This document shows positions 1 through 6,017 of a stretch of 18,791 nt of DNA, in pieces. How positions within the stretch are numbered: position 1 is the first letter of the stretch; every line of letters starts with the position of its first letter. The position numbers and the translations under genes were made by a program. The notes beneath the pieces were generated by a model. That model was not told the origin of the DNA, ran no database searches, and saw nothing but the letters and a program-made list of their open reading frames with translations. The DNA comes from an uncultured Bacilli bacterium (lineage in GTDB: Bacteria > Bacillota_I > Bacilli_A > RF39 > UBA660): NCBI GenBank assembly GCA_944332645.1, contig CALVKK010000011.1:1-18791 (forward strand). Direction: 5' to 3'.

Positions 1-414
1 CAAATAATGTCATAGAGCTTCCCGCCTGTTCATAACATATCCAAAAAATTATCACAAAAAACATCAAAACAAAAAGGTGGAATTTATTCATCAACGGGGG
101 GCCATGTCAATCACAACGAAGAACCGATTGATACAATAAAAAGAGAAGTAGAAGAAGAATTAGGTATAGATATCAGTAATGATGATATTATTGATTTGGG
201 ATATATAAATTTTGATTTTCCTATCAGATTTGTATTTTGTTTAAAAAGGAATATAGATTTAAATGATATTGTTTTGCAAAAAGAAGAAGTTGAAAGTGTT
301 TCATATATGTCAAACAACGAGATAAAAAAAATTATAGAAAAAGGTCTTATGCATAAAGCACATGCTAAAGTGTTAGAACGAGTTTTAGAATATAAAAACC
401 ATATAAATATATAG
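1..414 (+). pseudogene. NUDIX hydrolase, frameshifted or 5'-disrupted
   Basis: NUDIX proteins hydrolyse nucleoside diphosphate-linked compounds and use a GX5EX7REUXEEXGU box to bind Mg. That box is complete in frame 1 at about 100-168 (G, then E at 118, then REVEEELGI), and a typical C-terminal part follows to the TAG at 412-414. The frame has a TAG at 13-15 and no ATG or GTG before the box; the first in-frame ATG, at 307, is beyond it. The usual N-terminal segment before the box is visible in another frame: frame 2 at 11-34 reads HRASRLFI, as in IDI-like NUDIX proteins, before matches move to frame 1 near 44-52. A TAA at 5-7 precedes that segment. The gene is therefore either broken or carries a sequencing error. 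It ends 13 bases before the HD-domain gene and was probably co-transcribed with it. The family call is firm; activity is doubtful. Confidence 0.75.
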
Positions 415-426
415 AGGATTATAAAA

Positions 427-1092
427 ATGAATGAGGAGTTAAAAATGTCTAAAGAAGAAAATGTAATAAAATACTATGTTCTATGCAATAAACTAAAAAA
501 TATTATTAGAACAGGTTGGCAAGATTGGAATGTTAATCGTAATAGGATAGAGAGTGTAGCAGAACACATATTTGGTGTTCAAATGCTAGCTATAGCCATG
601 AAATCCGAATATCAATATGATGTAGATATTATGAAAGTTATATATATGTTGGCAATTCATGAATTAGGTGAAACAATAATTGGAGATTTAACTCAATTTC
701 AAGTAAGTAAGGAAGAAAAAGAAAAGCTGGAACATGAAGCGGTTCACAATCTACTATCTTCATTGCTTGAGGGTGAACAAATAGAACAACTATTTTTAGA
801 ATTTGATGCTCACCAAACTCCAGAAGCAATGTTTGCATATCAATGTGATAAATTAGAGTGTGATATTCAAAGTAAGTTATATGATCAAGAAGGTTGTGTG
901 GATTTAGCACATCAAGAAGGTAATGCAACTGCAAATAATGAATTTGTAAAAAAACTATTGGAAACTGGCCAATCGTGGTCTGATATGTGGCTAGAATTTG
1001 GCCAAAGAAAATATCCATATGATCAAAATTTTATGTCTGTTTCAACTTATGTTAAAAATAATGAAATAGGACAATCCTATACAAAAAAATAG
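427..1092 (+). CDS. HD-domain phosphohydrolase (YfbR/HDDC2-like)
   Basis: This is a 221-aa cytoplasmic protein of the HD superfamily, whose YfbR/HDDC2-like members are metal-dependent 5'-nucleotidases acting on nucleoside monophosphates. Visible features, numbered from 427, are SVAEH (H47), the HELGE segment (H78, E79, E82), GDL (D87) and a later QCDKLECDIQ segment that supplies the last acidic ligand. The usual His-Asp doublet is His-Glu here, so the metal site may differ or the substitution may be tolerated. There are two candidate starts: ATG 427 with AGAGGA at 413-418, and ATG 445 with GAGGAG at 433-438 at better spacing (6 bases), which would give 215 aa. It follows the NUDIX remnant by 13 bases; a nucleotide house-cleaning pair is plausible. 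The exact substrate cannot be read from the sequence. Confidence 0.85.
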   Translation: MNEELKMSKEENVIKYYVLCNKLKNIIRTGWQDWNVNRNRIESVAEHIFGVQMLAIAMKSEYQYDVDIMKVIYMLAIHELGETIIGDLTQFQVSKEEKEKLEHEAVHNLLSSLLEGEQIEQLFLEFDAHQTPEAMFAYQCDKLECDIQSKLYDQEGCVDLAHQEGNATANNEFVKKLLETGQSWSDMWLEFGQRKYPYDQNFMSVSTYVKNNEIGQSYTKK

Positions 1093-1111
1093 TATTATAT
1101 TTATAAATCTG

Positions 1112-1158
1112 ACTATCCTATAAATCTTTATAATTTTATAAAAATATGATAGTTTTTT
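1112..1158 (+). terminator. possible terminator after the HD gene
   Basis: ACTATC at 1112-1117 pairs with GATAGT at 1148-1153. The arms extend by TAT/ATA after one mismatch, the loop is AT-rich, and a run of T follows immediately. The stem is weak but well placed 20 bases after the stop codon. Confidence 0.4.
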
Positions 1159-1210
1159 AATGCGTAAGTGTCTTATAATATAACGACTTATTTAATAATC
1201 TTCCTTTATA

Positions 1211-1367
1211 TGAACCTACAAAGTAGGATGAATTTCGTAAGTACGAAATAAGAATAGTACCATAACAAACCCTTATTAAATAAGGACAAAGTTTGTGTTG
1301 TGGGGCTTTCATCTTATCCTGCTGTTTCATAATTTAATAAATTATGAATCACTTTAGGATGATAGAC
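1211..1367. other. hairpin-rich non-coding region before the recombinase
   Basis: This stretch has no convincing gene but several consecutive inverted repeats. CCTAC/GTAGG lies at 1215-1227 (loop AAA) and ATTTCGTA/TACGAAAT at 1232-1249. CCTTAT/ATAAGG at about 1271-1285 is nested inside a longer bulged stem made by CCATAACAAAC and the GT-rich strand ending near 1304. TTCATAATT/AATTATGAA at about 1326-1347 is itself flanked by ATCCT and AGGAT. It could be a structured RNA, recombinase binding sites or the transfer/maintenance region of an element. I do not recognise a known RNA family. Confidence 0.4.
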
Positions 1368-1389
1368 AAAACTTTCCATAGAAAATGAC

Positions 1390-1419
1390 TTGACTCTTAT
1401 ATTTAATGAGAGGTATCAT
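1390..1419 (+). promoter_or_regulatory. candidate promoter of the recombinase operon
   Basis: TTGACT at 1390-1395 and TATCAT at 1414-1419 are separated by 18 bases. Transcription would begin close to 1426, just before the AAAAGGAG that serves the first leader ORF. Confidence 0.4.
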
Positions 1420-1442
1420 CCATGCAAAAGGAGATGATGTTT

Positions 1443-1472
1443 ATGAATAAGGAGGATTATGATATTAAGTAA
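1443..1472 (+). CDS. nine-codon leader ORF (MNKEDYDIK)
   Basis: An ATG at 1443 is preceded by AAAAGGAG at 1427-1433 with good spacing. It reads MNKEDYDIK and stops with TAA at 1470-1472, inside the left arm of the hairpin at 1469-1511. Strong ribosome binding site, tiny peptide, then hairpin is the layout of a leader-peptide attenuator. Whether it is translated is inference. There is no homology to judge it by. Confidence 0.35.
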   Translation: MNKEDYDIK

Positions 1473-1560
1473 TATTATTAGGTATGTGAGTTTCATACCA
1501 AGTAATATTACAAAAATTAAAACCATAGAATTAATTGGAGGCACGGGACTCTATGGTTAA
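1459..1560 (+). CDS. 33-codon ORF coupled to the next gene
   Basis: ATG at 1459 follows AAGGAGG (1449-1455) at a short spacing of 3 bases. The frame stays open for 33 codons, through both hairpins, and ends with TAA at 1558-1560. That stop overlaps the first codons of the next ORF (ATG 1553), an arrangement typical of translational coupling. The peptide begins MILSNIIRYVSF and ends ELIGGTGLYG; I do not recognise it. The short spacer and lack of known relatives keep confidence low. It may be only a by-product of the regulatory sequence. Confidence 0.25.
   Translation: MILSNIIRYVSFIPSNITKIKTIELIGGTGLYG
1469..1511 (+). promoter_or_regulatory. long hairpin upstream of the recombinase operon
   Basis: GTAATATTATTAGGTATG (1469-1486) and CATACCAAGTAATATTAC (1494-1511) are inverted copies matching at 16 of 18 positions around a 7-base loop. 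There is no T run after it, so it is more likely an operator, an attenuator structure or a recombinase site than an intrinsic terminator. Confidence 0.5.
1521..1558 (+). promoter_or_regulatory. stem enclosing the start codon of the small ORF
   Basis: AACCATAGA (1521-1529) is perfectly complementary to TCTATGGTT (1550-1558). The GGAGG ribosome binding site at 1537-1541 falls in the 20-base loop and the ATG at 1553 in the right arm. If formed in the mRNA, this stem would limit initiation of the small ORF and, by coupling, of the recombinase. Confidence 0.4.
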
Positions 1561-1732
1561 ATACAAGGTTAATTTGATTTTTAAAGATACTTCTAAATCT
1601 TTAAATGAAATAATAACTGAAGTATTAAAAATACAATTACAAAAGAAGTTTGTGATGACTTGCAATATTTATAATAGAGAGCTACCATGTAATCATACTC
1701 ATTATTCCCAAGTAGAAGGGAGTAGTAATTAA
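1553..1732 (+). CDS. 59-aa hypothetical protein preceding the recombinase
   Basis: ATG 1553 is chosen because GGAGG at 1537-1541 is at normal distance; the longer TTG reading at 1535 would begin inside the ribosome binding site. The 59-aa product (MVKYKVNLIF at the start, ending YSQVEGSSN) is small and soluble, with a possible helical segment LNEIITEVLKIQLQKK in the middle and two Cys and two His in the second half. Its stop TAA overlaps the recombinase start by one base (TAATG), so the two should be translated together. Small proteins encoded before recombinases can act as directionality factors or DNA-binding accessories. That role is only a guess here, since I recognise no family. Confidence 0.6.
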   Translation: MVKYKVNLIFKDTSKSLNEIITEVLKIQLQKKFVMTCNIYNRELPCNHTHYSQVEGSSN

Positions 1733-3297
1733 TGGTAGGGAATAGTAGTTTTAAAGTAGGAATTTATATAAGATTATCAAGAGATGATGGGAATGTAGAA
1801 TCTGATAGTATTATTAGTCAAAGAAGTTTACTTAACCAATATGTTAAAGAAAATAATTATATAGTAGTAGATGAATATGTAGATGATGGTTTTTCTGGTA
1901 CTAATTTTGATAGACCATCATTTAAAAGAATGATGAAGGATATTGAACTAGGAAAAATCAATATGATTATTACCAAAGATATGTCAAGATTAGGTAGAGA
2001 TTATATTGGTACTGGAGAATTAATCGAAAAGTATTTTCCAAATAATAATATTAGGTATATTGCTATTAATGATGGTATAGATACATTTATAGATAATACT
2101 AATAATGATATAGCACCTTTTAAAGCCATAATGAATGATATGTATGCTAAAGATATTTCTAAAAAAATTAAAAGTAGTTTACATTCAAGAATGAAAGATG
2201 GTTTATATGTATCAGGTAGATGTCCATTTGGATATATGAAAGACCCAACTAATAAAAATCACTTAGTAATAAATGAGGAACAAGCAGAAGTAGTTAAATT
2301 AATATTTAATTTAGCACTTAAAGGTAATACATATCATTATATCGCACAATATCTTACCCAAAGAAAAATAAAAACACCATCATCTTATTACAATTATGTA
2401 TGGAATACCAAATGTATTAATACCAATTGTATATCACAAGAATATGGGGTATGGGTAGATACTACAATTAAAGCAATTCTAACGAATAGAATCTATACAG
2501 GAGACGCAGTACAAGGCAAGACTAAGAAGATTAATTATAAACTTAAAAAGACAGTTAAAAATAATCCAGATGATTACATTATAGTAGAAAATACACATGA
2601 AGCAATTATTGATAAAGATACATTTAATTATGTACAAACTCTACTACCTAAAAATGTTAAAAGACCTGAAAAGAAAAGATTTTACTTATTAGATGGACTT
2701 TTGTATTGTGGAGATTGTAAACATAGAATAACAATAAGATATCAAAATAAAACAGGAAGAAGTTATACTACTTGTGATTATTATAGAACTTATTCTAAAT
2801 ATCATGTTTGTACAACGCATACCAATAATTATGAAACGCTAGAGAGTGTTATTTTAGAAGAAATAAAAAGTGTCTGTGAAAAGTATTTAGATAAAAACAA
2901 AATAAAAGATTCTATAGGTAATATGACATTTGAAGATAATACTTTAAATATAAAAAAACAAATTGAAAGTTTAGAATTAACAAATAATAAATTAACAAAT
3001 AATCTAGATAAAACTTATATGGACATGTTAAAAGGTATAATCGATGAAGAACAATACAAGAGAATTAGTGATAGTCTAAAAAAAGAAATAGAAGATAATA
3101 AATCAAATATTGATAATCTTAAAAATGAACAAATAGAGGAAAATAAAGTAGATAAAAAGCAAATAGAAAAATATATAGATGAATTTTTATCATTAGAAAA
3201 ACCAACTAGAGAATTGATAATTAATTTAGTTGAAAAGATTTATATCTATCAAAATAAGTCGATAGATATTATATTCACATTTAAAAATGTTACATAA
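1732..3297 (+). CDS. large serine recombinase (site-specific integrase/resolvase)
   Basis: This 521-aa protein should catalyse integration and excision of the element through a 5'-phosphoserine link. The N-terminal resolvase domain (about 8-155) has the nucleophile S16 in YIRLS and the R-rich active-site segment DMSRLGRDY. A Recombinase domain follows (about 160-280, with GRCPFGY). A zinc ribbon carries C326, C329, C348 and C360, and a Lys/Glu/Asn-rich coiled coil spans about 395-470. The final segment (LSLEKPTRELIINLVEKIYIY) is typical of Tn4451/TnpX-like and clostridial element recombinases. The length is normal for the family and all domains are present, so it looks intact. The start ATG overlaps the preceding ORF by one base. 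The stop codon sits at the junction with the interrupted LysM gene. Confidence 0.93.
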   Translation: MVGNSSFKVGIYIRLSRDDGNVESDSIISQRSLLNQYVKENNYIVVDEYVDDGFSGTNFDRPSFKRMMKDIELGKINMIITKDMSRLGRDYIGTGELIEKYFPNNNIRYIAINDGIDTFIDNTNNDIAPFKAIMNDMYAKDISKKIKSSLHSRMKDGLYVSGRCPFGYMKDPTNKNHLVINEEQAEVVKLIFNLALKGNTYHYIAQYLTQRKIKTPSSYYNYVWNTKCINTNCISQEYGVWVDTTIKAILTNRIYTGDAVQGKTKKINYKLKKTVKNNPDDYIIVENTHEAIIDKDTFNYVQTLLPKNVKRPEKKRFYLLDGLLYCGDCKHRITIRYQNKTGRSYTTCDYYRTYSKYHVCTTHTNNYETLESVILEEIKSVCEKYLDKNKIKDSIGNMTFEDNTLNIKKQIESLELTNNKLTNNLDKTYMDMLKGIIDEEQYKRISDSLKKEIEDNKSNIDNLKNEQIEENKVDKKQIEKYIDEFLSLEKPTRELIINLVEKIYIYQNKSIDIIFTFKNVT

Positions 3298-3303
3298 AAA
3301 TTG
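3290..3303. other. predicted attachment-site junction (element/LysM gene)
   Basis: The LysM frame is readable back to about 3297-3300 (I-V-S-G-D from 3300). Upstream, the aromatic residue expected five positions before the Gly is replaced by Ile, and the frame is closed by TAA at 3282-3284. The recombinase stop TAA is at 3295-3297. The crossover therefore lies within or very near this stretch. Which bases are the shared core cannot be decided without the other end. Confidence 0.5.
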
Positions 3304-4058
3304 TATCAGGTGATAGTTTGTGGAGTATTGCTAAAAAATATAATACAACAGTTGAGGAATTAAAAGCTGCAAATAATCTAAGCAGTAATTTGTTAAGTAT
3401 AGGTCAAATTTTAAAAATACCAACAGTAGTCGAAGTGCCAGAAAATTATATTATATATACTGTTTCAAGTGGGGACACTTTATATGGAATAGCTAATAAA
3501 TATAATACAACAGTTGATGACTTAATTAAATATAACAATTTATCATCCACAAATTTATCTATAGGACAAAAATTATTAATACCGACCACAAACAATGAGC
3601 AAAATAACTATAATACATATGTGGTAAAAAGCGGAGATACATTATACAAAATAGCCAATCTATATAATACAACAGTTGATAATTTAATGAACATTAACAA
3701 TTTAAGTACTAATCTTCTAAGTGTAGGACAAAAATTATTAGTGGCAAAAGAAGGTCAAAATACAACTGAAAATTATTTTGAGTATATTGTGTCAGTTGGA
3801 GATACTTTATACGGAATAGCTAATAAATATAACACAACAGTTAATCAAATTAAAATTATTAATAATCTTAATAATAATACATTAAGTATAGGACAAATAC
3901 TTAAAATTCCTAAAAACAACGAAGTTACATACATAGTAAAGAGTGGAGATAATTTATATAGTATTGCTAGTAAATACAACACAACAGTAGATGAAATAAA
4001 AATGAAAAACAACCTAACGAGTAATTTATTAAGCATAGGTCAGGTGCTAGTAATATAA
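3298..4058 (+). pseudogene. LysM-repeat protein, 5' end removed by the inserted element
   Basis: This encodes five LysM peptidoglycan-binding modules in tandem, each about 45 residues, with the recurring core GD(T/S/N)L(Y/W)xIAxxYNTTV and SIGQxLxIP. The repeat is visible at DNA level as near-copies of AATACAACAGTTGA about 150 bases apart. The first module begins abruptly at V-S-G-D. The only start available is TTG 3318, inside that module and without a good ribosome binding site. No catalytic domain or signal peptide remains, so these must have been in the lost 5' part if they existed. A perfect bidirectional terminator follows. LysM proteins bind cell wall or spore cortex. The intact gene could be a wall hydrolase or spore-coat type protein; this cannot be told from the fragment. 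It may still be expressed from within, but I treat it as truncated. Confidence 0.75.
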
Positions 4059-4085
4059 AACCTAACTAAATTATAGTTAGGTTTT
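4057..4085. terminator. bidirectional terminator between the LysM remnant and the SleB gene
   Basis: AAAACCTAACTA (4057-4068) and TAGTTAGGTTTT (4074-4085) form a perfect 12-base stem with a 5-base loop. It serves two convergent genes and overlaps both stop codons. Confidence 0.85.
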
Positions 4086-4506
4086 AATGTATTTGTTCAC
4101 ATACACCGGGATCAGGATTATAGAAGCAATGACTTTTATATCTTCCAGCCAAATCTTGATCATACCAAGTTATTTTACAAGATTCATTGGTTGATGGGGC
4201 ATAGAACCACAACGCATTAGTGGCAGGATAGTAATATTCGCCACGTAATATTCGATCTGCTAAATTTAATTCTGAAGTAGTGGGATTACTAAAAAATAGT
4301 GGACTATCAACACCAGAAAATTGATTGGCTTGATATAAAACATCAGTGATTGTTGAAACATTTTTAAAAGTAAGACAATTTGCTAAAACGCGATTTATAA
4401 CAACATTTCCAACCATTAGCATGCCAAGATTACCTTCACCGACAGCCTCAGCACGCATTATTCTTGCTAAAAGTTCTCTTTCTTTAGAATTATATTTTAC
4501 AATCAT
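4084..4506 (-). CDS. SleB-family cell wall hydrolase
   Basis: This 140-aa protein of the Hydrolase_2/SleB catalytic family cleaves peptidoglycan, classically the spore cortex as a lytic transglycosylase. The family signature is clear: LARIMRAEAVGEGNLGM with the catalytic Glu in RAEA, VGNVVINRV, QFSGVDSP, ADRILRGEYYYPATNALWFY, and C-terminal TWYDQ, AGRYKSHCFY and VC. It has no signal peptide and no binding domain, so it is a stand-alone catalytic module. The start is ATG 4506 with AGGTGA at 4512-4517; the GTG 9 bases upstream is inside that site. The same family occurs in non-sporulating Bacillota, so it does not prove sporulation. It is convergent with the LysM gene, another wall-binding function. 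Confidence 0.88.
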   Translation of the reverse strand: MIVKYNSKERELLARIMRAEAVGEGNLGMLMVGNVVINRVLANCLTFKNVSTITDVLYQANQFSGVDSPLFFSNPTTSELNLADRILRGEYYYPATNALWFYAPSTNESCKITWYDQDLAGRYKSHCFYNPDPGVCEQIH

Positions 4507-4522
4507 TAGATTCACCTATTAT

Positions 4523-4551
4523 ATTATATGATAATCTTTATGTACTTTGAA
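4523..4551 (-). promoter_or_regulatory. candidate promoter of the SleB-family gene
   Basis: On the minus strand TTCAAA (4546-4551) and TATAAT (4523-4528) are 17 bases apart. A second TATAAT follows closely. The ribosome binding site begins a few bases downstream. Confidence 0.4.
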
Positions 4552-4568
4552 TAAATTGTATTAAAACA

Positions 4569-4597
4569 TTGTAATAAAAAAAAATATGTGATATAAT
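4569..4597 (+). promoter_or_regulatory. promoter of tRNA-Trp
   Basis: TTGTAA at 4569-4574, a 17-base spacer and TATAAT at 4592-4597 preceded by TGA (extended -10). The tRNA begins 16 bases after the -10. Confidence 0.75.
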
Positions 4598-4612
4598 TAA
4601 CTTGTAATTTTT

Positions 4613-4686
4613 AGGGGTGTAATTCAATGGTAGAATGACGGTCTCCAAAACCGTTCATGTGGGTTCAACTCCTGCCACCCCTGCCA
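4613..4686 (+). tRNA. trnW: tRNA-Trp (anticodon CCA)
   Basis: Acceptor strands AGGGGTG (4613-4619) and CACCCCT (4676-4682) pair fully, followed by discriminator G and an encoded CCA tail. The anticodon arm ACGGT-CTCCAAA-ACCGT gives anticodon CCA. The D loop contains AATGGTA and the T loop TTCAACT closes a 5-bp stem with two G-T pairs. CCA pairs with UGG, in line with TGA being a stop in this genome. Confidence 0.97.
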
Positions 4687-4733
4687 ATATTAATAAATAT
4701 ATATTAAATATAGATATCAATAGGAGGGTAAAT

Positions 4734-5360
4734 ATGGATTTATCTAATTGTGTTGACGCTTGTACAGATGTGGAGTTGCTTAACGTTCTAGATATTTTTA
4801 AATCGATCATTCAACTAATTACCATCTTAGTACCCGTTATTTTAGTGATATTTGTTATCATAGATATTATTAAGACTGTTTCTGCTGGAGATGTTGATAC
4901 TAAAAAATTGTCTAAATCAATAGGTAAAAGGATTGCGGCAGCCGTTATAGTATTCTTGGTTTATCCAATTATTAATTTTGTTCTTCAAATAACACCTCTT
5001 TCTAATTCTTATTATATTAGCTGTTATAACTGTGCTGATCAAGTATTTGAAATATCTAAATCAAATGCTGATATTGCCATTAGTAATCTTAAAAATGCAG
5101 TAGATGCTTTGTGGAGGGACAATAATGAACAAAACTATATAGAAGCTAAGAGACTATATGAGATTGCGCGAAAAGAAGTATCAAATATTACTGACAAATC
5201 GGTCAGAGAGCAATATCAAGATACTTTGAATACATTAAGAAGACGAATCGATACATATTATAACGAAGATTCTAATTTTAATAATTCTTCTAGTAGTGGG
5301 AGTACTACTCATGAAAGTTCCTCAGGGGCGACACATGGTGGTGTTGGTGGTAAATATTAA
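4734..5360 (+). CDS. two-TM membrane protein with paired cysteines, unknown function
   Basis: This 208-aa protein starts at ATG 4734 behind AGGAGGG (4723-4728). Two hydrophobic segments (about 22-48 and 66-86) are joined by a Lys-rich loop (about 49-65), which suggests the loop is cytoplasmic and both ends are outside. C6 and C10 lie before the first segment and C97 and C100 (CYNC) after the second, so all four cysteines would be on the same outer side. Residues 105-175 look like charged helices and the tail is Ser/Gly/His-rich. The two-TM hairpin recalls small pilin-like TrbC/VirB2 or holin-type proteins in shape only; I see no sequence proof. It lies 47 bases after tRNA-Trp with no terminator between, so it may share that promoter. 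Confidence 0.75.
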   Translation: MDLSNCVDACTDVELLNVLDIFKSIIQLITILVPVILVIFVIIDIIKTVSAGDVDTKKLSKSIGKRIAAAVIVFLVYPIINFVLQITPLSNSYYISCYNCADQVFEISKSNADIAISNLKNAVDALWRDNNEQNYIEAKRLYEIARKEVSNITDKSVREQYQDTLNTLRRRIDTYYNEDSNFNNSSSSGSTTHESSSGATHGGVGGKY

Positions 5361-5385
5361 AAAAGGATGTTTAAATCCTTTTTTT
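5359..5385. terminator. bidirectional terminator
   Basis: AAAAAAGGAT (5359-5368) pairs with ATCCTTTTTT (5375-5384) across a 6-base loop. It lies between two convergent genes and overlaps the ends of both. Confidence 0.8.
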
Positions 5386-5898
5386 ATAGAATATATAACC
5401 AATAATGTCCAAAACAGAGTATAAAATAATAAATAATCCTATTGTTTCATAAAATAAATGAGTCATTGCAACATAAAATCCACATATTATAAGTAAAATT
5501 GAAATTATGATCCTAACTATATTTGAAATCTTGTTTGTTTTATAATTTAAAGCATCAATTAATCTAATAATTCCACTATAAATAATCCAAGCACCTAAAA
5601 TTAATCGTATTGTCGTTTCAATTAATGATGAAAATATAATAATAATTGCACCTAAAATAATTAAAAATATGCTAACGAATAATTTGCTTTTTAGCTCAAT
5701 GTTAAGATTTTTTAAAGTTTTCTTATATTCTAGAATATTAAGGATACCTATTATAATTAAAATACTCCCCATAATATAGGAAATGAATCTTAAAATTCCT
5801 CCTGGATTAGTAAACAAAATAATTCCAAATATCATAAATATAATTGAACTAACTAAAGAATTTTCATTAGAATAATTAATGACAGTTATTTTCTTCAT
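5371..5898 (-). CDS. DUF308/HdeD-like membrane protein
   Basis: This 175-aa integral membrane protein has about six hydrophobic segments and short polar links. It shows the internal repetition typical of the HdeD/DUF308 group (IIFGIILFTNPGG and later LGAIIIIFSSLIE, then ICGFYVAMTHLF). Enterobacterial HdeD is linked to acid resistance; most Bacillota members have no known role. The start is ATG 5898, with AAGGTGAT at 5903-5910 as ribosome binding site. A longer reading would begin at a GTG inside that site. It stands alone, convergent with the two-TM protein and divergent from the ABC transporter operon. Confidence 0.75.
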   Translation of the reverse strand: MKKITVINYSNENSLVSSIIFMIFGIILFTNPGGILRFISYIMGSILIIIGILNILEYKKTLKNLNIELKSKLFVSIFLIILGAIIIIFSSLIETTIRLILGAWIIYSGIIRLIDALNYKTNKISNIVRIIISILLIICGFYVAMTHLFYETIGLFIILYSVLDIIGYIFYKKRI

Positions 5899-5915
5899 CA
5901 AAATCACCTTAGTAT

Positions 5916-5944
5916 ATTATATAATAAAAATTACCATTATACAA
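5916..5944 (-). promoter_or_regulatory. candidate promoter of the DUF308 gene
   Basis: On the minus strand TTGTAT (5939-5944) and TATAAT (5916-5921) are 17 bases apart. The transcript would start very close to the ribosome binding site. Confidence 0.55.
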
Positions 5945-5949
5945 CATCG

Positions 5950-5977
5950 TTGACAAAAAAATATACAAGTATAAAAT
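5950..5977 (+). promoter_or_regulatory. promoter of the ABC transporter operon
   Basis: A perfect TTGACA at 5950-5955 is followed after 16 bases by TAAAAT (5972-5977). It lies next to, and diverges from, the DUF308 promoter. Confidence 0.6.
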
Positions 5978-6017
5978 AATTAATATCGTGTTGATAATGG
6001 TTGGAAAGGAAAAGAAA

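Larger units (their letters stand above)
1..3297. mobile_element. right-hand part of an integrated element with a large serine recombinase
   Basis: Seen: a large serine recombinase gene ends at 3297, and from about 3297-3300 onward the plus strand reads into the middle of a LysM domain with no start codon of its own. This is what a site-specific insertion into a LysM gene would leave. Known: phage and transposon large serine recombinases usually lie at one end of their element next to an attachment site. Inferred: the upstream HD-domain gene and broken NUDIX gene are cargo, and the left end and the missing LysM 5' half lie to the left of the window. I found no LysM start or second junction in 1093-1552, so a small element wholly inside the window is less likely. 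The left boundary given is only the window edge. Confidence 0.55.

Noticed and set aside
638..1018. 126-aa open frame on the minus strand
   Set aside because: It is the shadow of the HD-domain gene, with no ribosome binding site and no plausible protein features.
3298..4058. tandem DNA repeat of about 150 bases as a CRISPR-like array
   Set aside because: The copies are LysM modules in one reading frame that diverge at third positions; the repeat is coding.
4613..4686. tRNA-Trp as the attachment site of the element
   Set aside because: The junction is at about 3297 inside the LysM gene. No partial repeat of the tRNA 3' end was seen elsewhere in the window, and large serine recombinases seldom use tRNA genes.
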